Source: an uncultured Lachnospiraceae bacterium (GTDB lineage: Bacteria; Bacillota; Clostridia; Lachnospirales; Lachnospiraceae). Taken from it: a DNA stretch of 14,125 nucleotides. Below the pieces are notes generated by a model, which saw only the letters and a program-made list of their open reading frames with translations, ran no database searches and had not been told where the DNA came from. Made by a program: the position numbers and the translations under genes. Shown here in pieces: positions 8,575 through 14,125 of the stretch. The number at the start of each line of letters is the position of its first letter. Position 1 is the first letter of the stretch. The stretch is taken from assembly GCA_905193085.1 (NCBI GenBank), contig CAJJNI010000044.1:1-14125 (forward strand). The letters run 5' to 3'.

Positions 8575-9132
8575 TTGAAGTTAGCAGTATATTTTCCGGG
8601 AATTGGCTATCATTGTGACAAGCCGCTGCTTTATTACGCAAGAGAAGCTGCATGTCAATGTGATTATGAATTTATAAATATATCATATGATATCAAAGGT
8701 ATTAATTTGAAAGATGATATGGAAGCAGGATTTAAAAAATTATATGAACAGACAGAAGAACAGTTGAAAAATGTAGATTTAAGTAGATATGAAGATGTTT
8801 TATTTGTCTCAAAAAGTATAGGAACTGCTGTGGCTGCTGCATATACAAATTTCTACAAGGTAAAATGCAGAAATGTTTTTTATACTCCGCTTGAGTATAC
8901 ATTTACATATGAACCATGCAATGGTATTGCATTTACAGGGACTGCTGATAGTTGGGCAGCCTTTTCCAAAATTGTGGAAAAATGTAGTAAATCAGGGATT
9001 GATGTTACCATTATTGAAAATGCAAATCATTCTTTAGAAGTGAAGGATTGTTTAAAAAATCTTCAAAACTTACAGATGATAATGGAAAAAACATTAAAAT
9101 TTATACAGCAGGGTATTGAAATTTTGAAATAA
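8575..9132 (+). CDS. Small alpha/beta-hydrolase-like protein
   Basis: A 185-residue cytoplasmic protein of the alpha/beta hydrolase type, shorter than most (about 250 or more). From the proposed start the visible elements are strand KLAVYFPGIGYHCDKPLLYY (oxyanion side), the nucleophile elbow VSKSIGT with S81 (a K in place of the usual first G), then FTGTADSW with D125 and ENANHSLE with H152, a plausible Ser-Asp-His triad. The start is set at TTG 8575: the ribosome site GGAGGAG (8559-8565) lies nine bases before it, while the in-frame ATG at 8566 directly abuts the site and is too close. If ATG 8566 is used, three residues are added. The substrate is unknown. A GC-richer element follows the gene. 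Confidence 0.8.
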   Translation: MKLAVYFPGIGYHCDKPLLYYAREAACQCDYEFINISYDIKGINLKDDMEAGFKKLYEQTEEQLKNVDLSRYEDVLFVSKSIGTAVAAAYTNFYKVKCRNVFYTPLEYTFTYEPCNGIAFTGTADSWAAFSKIVEKCSKSGIDVTIIENANHSLEVKDCLKNLQNLQMIMEKTLKFIQQGIEILK

Positions 9133-9147
9133 AAGATTAAAATAAAA

Positions 9148-9290
9148 CTGGTATCGGTTCCGGGAGGAGTGCGACATAGATATTTTTTGTGTGTTGTATT
9201 GTCGGTGTCTCGGTTCAACTATTTTTATCCCGGAGGAACACGCGACAGCCGGTACTGTCAGCCTGGTCTGACTATAAAGGCAGTGACATT
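9148..9290. other. GC-richer, foldable, internally repeated element of unknown type
   Basis: The gap between the hydrolase-like and nitroreductase genes is clearly richer in G+C than its surroundings. It holds two related blocks, each with CGGTTC (9155-9160, 9211-9216), then a GGAGGA core and GCGACA (about 9161-9176 and 9229-9247). Possible pairings are GTATCGG (9151-9157) with CCGGTAC (9249-9255), CGACA (9172-9176) with TGTCG (9199-9203), and GACAG (9244-9248) with CTGTC (9255-9259); the first and last exclude each other at the edge. No known riboswitch consensus was recognised. The frame of the upstream gene stays open through it after its stop, without an ATG. It could be a structured RNA, a leader of the nitroreductase gene or an old repeat. 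Confidence 0.4.
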
Positions 9291-9331
9291 TTAAATTAAG
9301 AAAATAGCTATATTTACTGGGAGTGATAATA

Positions 9332-9853
9332 ATGAATGAAACAATAAAAACACTTATTGAAAGAAGAAGCGTAAGAAGTTACAACAATAAAAAAGTACCA
9401 AAAGAAGCTGTAGAGCAGATTGTTCTTGCGGGCGAGTATGCACCGAGCGGAATGGGAAAACAGCAGTCGAAAATTGTAGTTGTTGAAAATGAAAAAGAGG
9501 TTTCATTGCTTTCAAAATTAAATGCAAAGGTTATGGGAACTGATTCGGACCCATTTTATGGTGCAAAAACTGTTATAGTTGTTTTTTCAGACAGTGAAAG
9601 CCATACATGCGTTGAGGACGGCAGCTTAATTATGGGCAATCTTATGAATGCTGCGCATTCTTTGGGGATATGCTCATGCTGGATTCACAGAGCAAAAGAA
9701 GTTTTTGAATTTGAGGAAGGAAAGAAATTAAAACAAAAATGGGGCATTCCGGAAAGTTATGTAGGAATTGGGCATTGTATAATAGGTTATACAGATGATG
9801 CAATTAAACAGGCAGCAGACAGAAAATCTGATTATGTAGTTTATTCAGAATAA
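9332..9853 (+). CDS. FMN-dependent nitroreductase family protein
   Basis: A 173-residue flavin oxidoreductase of the nitroreductase superfamily, normally a homodimer with FMN at the dimer interface, using NAD(P)H to reduce nitro compounds, quinones or similar acceptors. Visible: the N-terminal FMN-phosphate motif RRSVRSY (11-17), APSGMGKQ (37-44), the helix DGSLIMGNLMNAAHSLG (96-112) and SCWIHRAKEVF (115-125), with GIGHCIIGY near the C-terminus. It is full length for the short clostridial branch. The ATG at 9332 is chosen because GGGAG (9319-9323) lies eight bases upstream; a GTG at 9323 overlaps that site. The physiological substrate is unknown. The protein is cytoplasmic. The upstream gap holds the unusual element at 9148-9290, which may be its leader. 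Confidence 0.92.
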   Translation: MNETIKTLIERRSVRSYNNKKVPKEAVEQIVLAGEYAPSGMGKQQSKIVVVENEKEVSLLSKLNAKVMGTDSDPFYGAKTVIVVFSDSESHTCVEDGSLIMGNLMNAAHSLGICSCWIHRAKEVFEFEEGKKLKQKWGIPESYVGIGHCIIGYTDDAIKQAADRKSDYVVYSE

Positions 9854-9940
9854 GATTTATGAGCAGGCAAAAAGATTTAACATGGGATTGTGTATTATTT
9901 TAGACATTTAAGGAGTGGAAAAAGATAGAAAAATGTAGTA

Positions 9941-9960
9941 ATAAGTAGAAATAAGTAGAA
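9941..9960. repeat. Tandem 10-bp repeat
   Basis: ATAAGTAGAA occurs twice without a gap in the 218-base intergenic stretch 9854-10071, about 15 bases upstream of the -35 box at 9976. It could be a simple duplication or a regulator site. Apart from this and the promoter, nothing gene-like was seen in the gap. Confidence 0.6.
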
Positions 9961-9975
9961 AAAAAGATTAAATTC

Positions 9976-10003
9976 TTGACAACATGCAATGTTTTAATTT
10001 AAA
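9976..10003 (+). promoter_or_regulatory. Promoter with inverted repeat in the spacer
   Basis: A perfect TTGACA (9976-9981) and a TTTAAA (9998-10003) are 16 bases apart, about 70 bases upstream of the small-protein gene. AACAT-GCA-ATGTT (9981-9993) is an inverted repeat filling the spacer next to the -35, the position of a repressor operator. It probably drives the small protein and, by read-through, the feo gene. Confidence 0.55.
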
Positions 10004-10071
10004 CTGTATTTAATATTTTTCTGTAATAGTTTTAGAATCAATGTGAATTTTGTTAAGCAGGAGGCATGCGA

Positions 10072-10458
10072 ATGATAAAAATGACTTATAAAAAACCAAC
10101 GGTTACTATAAATGAAGATGTTGTAGAAGGTGTTTACATGGCAAGTGGTTCTACCGGAACTTTAAATGTTTCTTATTATGGTGTATGGGACAGATGGGGA
10201 ACTGGCGGTGGAAAAGGACTTGCAATGGCAAGCTGGTCTGATATTGAAGGCACAATTACATTGAATATTACATTTAATGACACAATTGATGATGTTGAGA
10301 CCGATAATGCTTCTGTGCAGAAGACGATATCAGGAAAATCTGTTACACTTACTTTCAATAGTCAGGCAAATAATCCTATGACAATAGGATTCCATATAAA
10401 TCATGGAACTGGCATTGACAGCCTGCAGATGACAGGATTTGATTATAGTGTAAATTAA
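10072..10458 (+). CDS. Unknown small beta-rich protein with EGVYMASG N-terminus
   Basis: About 128 residues; not assigned to a family. The start at ATG 10072 fits the ribosome site AGGAGG (10059-10064) with seven bases between; the ATG at 10066 is one base from it. The N-terminus reads MIKMTYKKPTVTI, then EDVVEGVYMASG at 15-26, followed by an abrupt change to Gly/Thr/Ser/Asn-rich, alternating hydrophobic sequence (TLNVSYYGVW, GTITLNITFNDT, KSVTLTFNSQ, NPMTIGFHIN, LQMTGFDYSV) that suggests a small beta-sandwich. There is no cysteine, no membrane helix and no ordinary signal peptide. A short charged leader ending in a small-residue ASG step resembles precursor peptides that are cut after export, but that is inference. 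From memory, similar starts occur on other short clostridial proteins; this could not be checked. It lies about 100 bases before the ferrous iron transporter gene with no terminator between, so a shared transcript is likely. Confidence 0.8.
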   Translation: MIKMTYKKPTVTINEDVVEGVYMASGSTGTLNVSYYGVWDRWGTGGGKGLAMASWSDIEGTITLNITFNDTIDDVETDNASVQKTISGKSVTLTFNSQANNPMTIGFHINHGTGIDSLQMTGFDYSVN

Positions 10459-10461
10459 ATA

Positions 10462-10541
10462 ATTACTATGATACTGCCATACATGTAAGTGTCAGGTGGC
10501 ATTAATTGGAGAAACATGCGATGTGTGTTTCTCATAGTAAT
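10462..10541 (+). promoter_or_regulatory. Three-way-junction-like RNA fold in the feo leader
   Basis: A perfect 10-bp outer stem pairs ATTACTATGA (10462-10471) with TCATAGTAAT (10532-10541). Inside are TGCCA (10475-10479) with TGGCA (10497-10501) and an 8-bp perfect hairpin, GAGAAACA (10509-10516) with TGTTTCTC (10526-10533), which shares two bases with the outer stem. There is no U-run, so it is not a terminator. The outer stem ends two bases before the AGAGGAG ribosome site (10543-10549) of the iron transporter gene, a good place for translational control or an RNA-processing site. No known riboswitch was recognised. Confidence 0.5.
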
Positions 10542-10558
10542 AAGAGGAGACATAAGAT

Positions 10559-12898
10559 ATGAACCTGAAAGATTTAGGTATGGGCAATAGTGCGGTTATT
10601 TGTCAGGTCGGAGGAAAAGGTGAGTTAAGACAGCATTTCCTTGATATGGGGATTATTCCGGGAGCCGAAGTTACAGTTGTAAAACTGGCACCGCTGGGAG
10701 ATCCTATGGAATTACAGATTCATGGCTATGAGCTTACATTAAGGCTTGCAGAAGCGGAGCAGATAGAAGTTGAACAAATTCAGAAGAGAAGCAGAAGTCA
10801 TGACAGAATAGAAAGGGTTAAAAATTCAGTACACCCGGGATTAGGAGAAGAGGGCAAATACCACATTAAAGAAAATGAAAATCCTGTTCCGGAAGGAACA
10901 AAGCTTACATATGCACTTGTAGGAAATCAGAATTGTGGAAAAACAACCTTATTTAATCAGCTTACCGGAGCAAATCAACATGTAGGGAATTTCCCTGGTG
11001 TAACTGTTGACCGAAAAGATGGAGTTATCAAAGGTTATCCAAATACTATGGTAACTGATCTTCCAGGGATATATTCGATGTCTCCTTATAGCAGTGAAGA
11101 GATTGTATCAAGAAATTTTGTATTAGATGAGAAACCAAAAGCAATTATAAATATAGTAGACGCTACAAATATAGAAAGAAATTTATATTTAACAATGCAA
11201 TTACTTGAAATGGATATACCAATGGTTGTAGCATTAAATATGATGGATGAAATGATAGGAAATCAGGGGTCTGTTGATGTTAATGCAATGGAAGCAATGC
11301 TTGGTGTGCCTGTTATTCCAATTTCGGCAGCAAAAAATGAGGGTGTAGATGAACTTATAAAACATGCAGTTCACATTGCAAAATATCAGGAATGTCCTTT
11401 AAGACAGGATTTTTGTGATGAAAATGATCATAATGGAGTGGTTCACAGATGTATCCATGCAGTTATACATTTAATTGAAGATCATGCTAAAAAAGCTGAA
11501 ATACCTGTGAGATTTGCGGCGACAAAAGTAATTGAAGGAGATTCTCTCATACTGGAAAAATTAGAGCTGGATCAGAATGAACAGGAAATGCTTGAACATA
11601 TTGTCTGTCAGTTAGAAACAGAGAGACAGTTAGATAGAAGTGCAGCAATTGCTGATATGAGATTTGACTTTATTGAACGTTTGTGTGAGCAGACTGTTGT
11701 AAAGCCCAAAGAGAGTAAAGAAAGAATACGAAGTGAGAAAATAGATCGTATTCTTACCGGAAAATATACAGCAATTCCATGTTTTGTCGGAATAATGATT
11801 TTAGTGTTTTACCTTACATTTAATGTTATTGGAGCATGGCTGCAGAACCTGTTACAGATGGGAATCGACAAACTGACTCTGCTTACAGCTTCTGCATTTA
11901 AGGCAATGAATGTCAATTCAGCAATTCAAAGTCTGGTTATAGATGGTATTTTTACAGGTGTAGGAAGTGTATTAAGCTTTCTGCCTGTTATAGTCACATT
12001 GTTTTTCTTTTTGTCTATGATGGAAGATAGCGGATATATTGCAAGAGTTGCATTTGTGATGGATAAGCTGCTGCGTAAAATTGGTTTATCCGGGAAGAGT
12101 ATTGTTCCAATGCTTATCGGTTTTGGATGTACTGTTCCGGCAGTCATGGCGACAAGAACACTTACAAGTGAAAGAGACCGTAAGATGACGATATTATTGA
12201 CCCCTTTTATGAGTTGTACAGCTAAATTACCAATATATTCATTTTTTGTAAGTGTATTTTTCCCTGAACATGGTGGATTTGTAATGGCGGTATTATATTT
12301 TACCGGAATTGCAGTAGGAATTTTAATTGCATTTTTATATAAAGGAACATTATTTAAAGGTGAACCGGTTCCATTTGTTATGGAGCTTCCAAATTATCGT
12401 TTGCCTGGCATGAAAAATGTTACACAGCTTTTATGGGAGAAAGCAAAGGATTTTCTTCAAAAAGCATTTACGGTAATATTTCTTGCTACAATTGTAGTAT
12501 GGTTTTTACAGAGCTTTGATTTGCATTTGAATCTGGTAAGTGATTCCTCAGACAGTATTTTAGCTGTTATTGCAGGTCTGCTTGTTCCGTTATTTTCGCC
12601 ATTGGGACTTGGTGACTGGAGAATATGTACTTCTTTTATAAGTGGATTTATGGCAAAAGAAAGTGTAGTATCAACACTTGAGATTCTGTTTGCTGGAAAA
12701 ATAGGTTCTGTACTTACAAACCTGTCTGCAGCATCACTTCTGGTATTTAGTCTGCTCTATACACCTTGTATTGCAGCCATTGCATCTATAAAGCGCGAGC
12801 TTGGTACAAGATGGGCTGTTGGAGTGGTGTTCTGGCAGTGCTTTATTGCCTGGGTAGCAGCATTTCTTGTTCATGTAACCGGAAGTATTTTTATATAA
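10559..12898 (+). CDS. feoB: Ferrous iron transporter, FeoA-FeoB fusion
   Basis: A 779-residue inner-membrane Fe(II) importer with FeoA fused at the N-terminus. Residues 1-75 are the SH3-like FeoA domain (LGMGNSAVICQVGGKG, FLDMGIIPGAEV). A linker leads to the FeoB G domain: G1 GNQNCGKTT (122-130), G2 within GNFPGVTV (143-150), G3 DLPG (167-170), G4 NMMD (227-230) and G5 SAA (256-258). A helical GDI-like region (about 280-395) precedes the membrane part. Gate motifs are GFGCTVPAVMATR (521-533, C524) and LLYTPCIAAIASIKRE (732-747, C737), and the last helix runs almost to the end. The ATG at 10559 has AGAGGAG nine bases upstream. The protein couples GTP hydrolysis to iron uptake under low oxygen. 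No Fur- or DtxR-type box was recognised; the folded leader upstream may regulate it. A strong terminator follows. Confidence 0.97.
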   Translation: MNLKDLGMGNSAVICQVGGKGELRQHFLDMGIIPGAEVTVVKLAPLGDPMELQIHGYELTLRLAEAEQIEVEQIQKRSRSHDRIERVKNSVHPGLGEEGKYHIKENENPVPEGTKLTYALVGNQNCGKTTLFNQLTGANQHVGNFPGVTVDRKDGVIKGYPNTMVTDLPGIYSMSPYSSEEIVSRNFVLDEKPKAIINIVDATNIERNLYLTMQLLEMDIPMVVALNMMDEMIGNQGSVDVNAMEAMLGVPVIPISAAKNEGVDELIKHAVHIAKYQECPLRQDFCDENDHNGVVHRCIHAVIHLIEDHAKKAEIPVRFAATKVIEGDSLILEKLELDQNEQEMLEHIVCQLETERQLDRSAAIADMRFDFIERLCEQTVVKPKESKERIRSEKIDRILTGKYTAIPCFVGIMILVFYLTFNVIGAWLQNLLQMGIDKLTLLTASAFKAMNVNSAIQSLVIDGIFTGVGSVLSFLPVIVTLFFFLSMMEDSGYIARVAFVMDKLLRKIGLSGKSIVPMLIGFGCTVPAVMATRTLTSERDRKMTILLTPFMSCTAKLPIYSFFVSVFFPEHGGFVMAVLYFTGIAVGILIAFLYKGTLFKGEPVPFVMELPNYRLPGMKNVTQLLWEKAKDFLQKAFTVIFLATIVVWFLQSFDLHLNLVSDSSDSILAVIAGLLVPLFSPLGLGDWRICTSFISGFMAKESVVSTLEILFAGKIGSVLTNLSAASLLVFSLLYTPCIAAIASIKRELGTRWAVGVVFWQCFIAWVAAFLVHVTGSIFI

Positions 12899-12934
12899 AA
12901 GTAAATATTATTATGATGTACTTATAGAGATGAG

Positions 12935-12979
12935 CCCCAATCATTGTTATAAATAAAAGCAGTGATTGGGGACTTTTTT
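12935..12979 (+). terminator. Intrinsic terminator after the iron transporter gene
   Basis: A 12-bp stem pairs 12935-12946 (CCCCAATCATTG) with 12960-12971 (CAGTGATTGGGG), with one G-T pair and a 13-base loop, followed by AC and six T. The T-run overlaps the stop codon of the convergent recombinase remnant. Confidence 0.87.
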
Positions 12980-13471
12980 AAATATTAATATTCAGATAAA
13001 CCTCATCTTTATCGTCCTGTTCAATTCCAAGATATCGTTTGGTTATTGAAAAAGAAGAGTGGTTATAAATTGCCATAATTATAACCGGGCTTACGCCTTC
13101 GCTCCATGCTTTGTATCCAAAAGTTTTTCTTAAGGAGTGCGGACTGATTTCTATAGAAAGACTTAAATCGTAACAGGCCTTTTATATGAGCTTCTAAGGC
13201 GTGTTAAGGCATCTTTAAGATTTTCATTAATTGCAATGCAAATCCATTTCTCTGTTTTTGTTTCAGTAATTTTGATATGTTTAAGAAAAGTGCCGGAATT
13301 GCTGTCATATATATTTTCCCATTTTAATTTTAAAATATCACTTATGCGTAATGCGGTGTTTAGGCCTGTTGTGATAAGCGCATAATTTCTCATATTGGGA
13401 TTATCCTTTAAATAATAATTCTTTAATTGTTCAATTTCCTCTGTGTTTCTGATTGGCTGTGTCTGTGCCAT
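12978..13471 (-). pseudogene. Small tyrosine recombinase, internally deleted
   Basis: A catalytic-domain-only tyrosine recombinase (intact relatives about 180 residues, without the usual DNA-binding arm domain). Reading from 13471, 102 residues carry the first catalytic arginine in TALRISDILKLKW (R42) and the beta-hairpin lysine region (ITETKTEKW), then stop near 13165. The remainder is in another frame, about 13177 to 12978: ACYDLSLSIEISPHSLRKTFGYKAW (residue group HSLR = His and second Arg), NHSSFSITKRYLGI with the nucleophile tyrosine, ending DEVYLNINI. The stretch normally lying between these parts (roughly 30 residues, FESR...QAYRI in relatives) is missing, so this is a deletion plus shift, not a sequencing slip. 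The start is sound (AGGAGG at 13479-13484). An active enzyme is unlikely. Such genes belong to integrating elements, though no element ends were found. Confidence 0.82.
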
Positions 13472-13506
13472 AATGAATCCTCCTAAATAAAAGTTAATTT
13501 TTATGT

Positions 13507-13580
13507 AAGTATGTCAGAATATGCCTGGAATAAGCTTAAAGATAAGTGTTCTGTCCGGCTGTCAGATTTATGACATACTT
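13507..13580. repeat. Inverted repeat in the recombinase upstream region
   Basis: AAGTATGTCA (13507-13516) and TGACATACTT (13571-13580) form a perfect 10-bp inverted repeat with 54 bases between the arms. The right arm touches the -10 box of the proposed minus-strand promoter and the left arm lies about 35 bases before the recombinase start, so the RNA leader could fold on itself, or the arms could bind a protein such as the recombinase. Confidence 0.6.
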
Positions 13581-13606
13581 TATATTTTAAGGATACTTCA
13601 TTTCAA
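13579..13606 (-). promoter_or_regulatory. Probable promoter of the recombinase remnant
   Basis: On the minus strand, TTGAAA (13601-13606) and TATAAA (13579-13584) are 16 bases apart, giving a leader of about 100 bases before the start codon at 13471. Consensus match only. Confidence 0.45.
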
Positions 13607-13750
13607 AAAAATTATACACTGAGTAAAAGTTGAGATTAGAGCAGACAAGTGAATTGTCAGAATATTTCGTGAATTTAGCGATTATTATTTTTTGGATTGA
13701 CAAAATAAAAAGTATACAATATGCACAAAAACATTTTAGAGAGAATAAAG

Positions 13751-13865
13751 TGTGGATAAGTTATACATGTAAATGTGGATAATGTGGAAAACTATATGGA
13801 TAACCTGGGGCGTAAAATAAGTTATCCACGAGGTTATCCATGTTATCCACATAAAGTTATGCATG
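13751..13865. other. DnaA-box cluster, possible replication origin
   Basis: The DnaA consensus TTATCCACA or its complement TGTGGATAA is present exactly at 13751-13759, 13774-13782 and 13843-13851. One-base variants lie at 13783-13791, 13795-13803 and 13822-13830, and a two-base variant at 13834-13842. Weaker TTATRCATG sites at 13761 and 13857 lie in a 13-base repeat (13758-13770, 13854-13866). The left boxes point one way and the right boxes the other, about a short GC-rich centre (13804-13812). Together with the AT-rich tract to the right this has the make-up of a bacterial origin. Alternatives are a plasmid or element origin, or a DnaA-titration site. dnaA, dnaN and rpmH are not in the window. 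No gene was seen in 13472-14125. Confidence 0.65.
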
Positions 13866-13914
13866 TTAACATAAAAATTATGGTAAACCTTAGAACAACT
13901 GTTTTGTGCTGTTG

Positions 13915-14032
13915 TCCAAATTTTACACAATCAAAAAAATATTATTGACTTATACAATATCTATTTTTTATCAAAAATTATTTGAATTGTGTGTAAATTA
14001 TACAAAATTATGTAAATTAAGTATAAAAAATA
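13915..14032. other. Very AT-rich tract, candidate unwinding element
   Basis: About 118 bases, nearly all A and T, begin some 50 bases after the DnaA boxes. They include TGTAAATTA twice, 19 bases apart (13992-14000, 14011-14019), and runs of A and T. Next to a DnaA-box cluster this is the expected form of a DNA unwinding element. Taken alone, such a tract could also be ordinary intergenic DNA. Confidence 0.4.
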
Positions 14033-14097
14033 ATCCCTGTCTAAAGTCTGTTGCATGATATTTCATCAACAGATAAGCTTTAGATAGAGATTTTATT
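14033..14097. terminator. Strong two-way hairpin
   Basis: A two-part stem: 14033-14046 (ATCCCTGTCTAAAG) pairs with 14078-14091 (CTTTAGATAGAGAT) with one G-T pair and one mismatch, and CTGTTG (14048-14053) pairs with CAACAG (14067-14072). TTTTATT follows on the plus strand and TTATTTTTTATAC on the minus strand. It fits an intrinsic terminator for either direction, so a leftward gene may end just beyond the right edge; it could also be a border structure of the origin-like region. Confidence 0.6.
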
Positions 14098-14125
14098 CAG
14101 GTTATTATGTAATTTGTATTCTAAT

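Noticed and set aside
10462..10541. Feo leader fold as a czcD/NiCo metal riboswitch or a terminator
   Set aside because: The conserved purine-rich core of that class was not recognised, and no U-run follows the hairpin; kept as an unnamed fold.
13641..13660. GACAA...TTGTC hairpin upstream of the DnaA boxes
   Set aside because: A five-base stem is expected by chance in this AT-rich DNA, and nothing nearby gives it a role.
13736..13930. Minus-strand open frame through the DnaA-box cluster
   Set aside because: Its translation is made of the repeated boxes (WITWITSWITYF) and it has no ribosome site.
13914..13930. ATTTTACAC as a possible tracrRNA anti-repeat
   Set aside because: Only nine bases match the complement of the CRISPR repeat, with no continuation toward TCAAAC and far from the locus; the tracrRNA is more likely left of the window.

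Overview
The DNA is AT-rich with strong AGGAGG-type ribosome sites. It carries a type II-A CRISPR locus with csn2, a FeoA-FeoB fusion, a very large wall-type surface protein with an LPxTG-like tail, and a small catalytic-domain-only tyrosine recombinase. Together these suggest a Gram-positive gut-type Firmicute, most likely a member of the Lachnospiraceae. That assignment is inference from gene style, not from a marker gene.

Left part (1-1270): the 3' end of a type II-A CRISPR-Cas operon. A csn2 gene runs in from the left edge, and a strong-looking promoter lies inside its last codons. A short leader follows, then an array of eight 36-bp repeats and seven spacers of exactly 30 bp. The last repeat is degenerate, so the leader side is the csn2 side. 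cas9, cas1, cas2 and the tracrRNA are not in the window and should lie to the left. Next come the wreckage of a methyl-accepting chemotaxis protein gene (about 1273-1775, pieces in three frames) and an intrinsic terminator.

Middle (2089-9853): a 1662-residue secreted protein with two lamin-tail-like domains, Ig-like modules, a complete calcineurin-like phosphoesterase domain, a Ser/Pro/Thr repeat stalk and an SPKTAD sorting-type tail. It converges across a shared terminator on a minus-strand iron-type alcohol/hydroxycarboxylate dehydrogenase. A small alpha/beta-hydrolase-like protein is divergent from that gene. A GC-richer, internally repeated and foldable 150-bp segment of unknown nature follows, then a small FMN nitroreductase.

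Right part (9854-14125): a promoter with an inverted repeat in its spacer drives a 129-residue, cysteine-free, beta-rich protein of unknown function. Its N-terminus has the unusual form KKP...EGVYMASG. About 100 bases on, across a three-way-junction-like RNA fold that abuts the ribosome site, comes a fused FeoA-FeoB ferrous iron transporter and its terminator. A tyrosine recombinase pseudogene on the minus strand converges on it. The last 400 bases hold no gene. They contain a dense two-sided cluster of DnaA boxes, then a very AT-rich tract and a strong two-way hairpin. This looks like a replication origin or DnaA-binding centre and is the most notable non-coding signal in the window.
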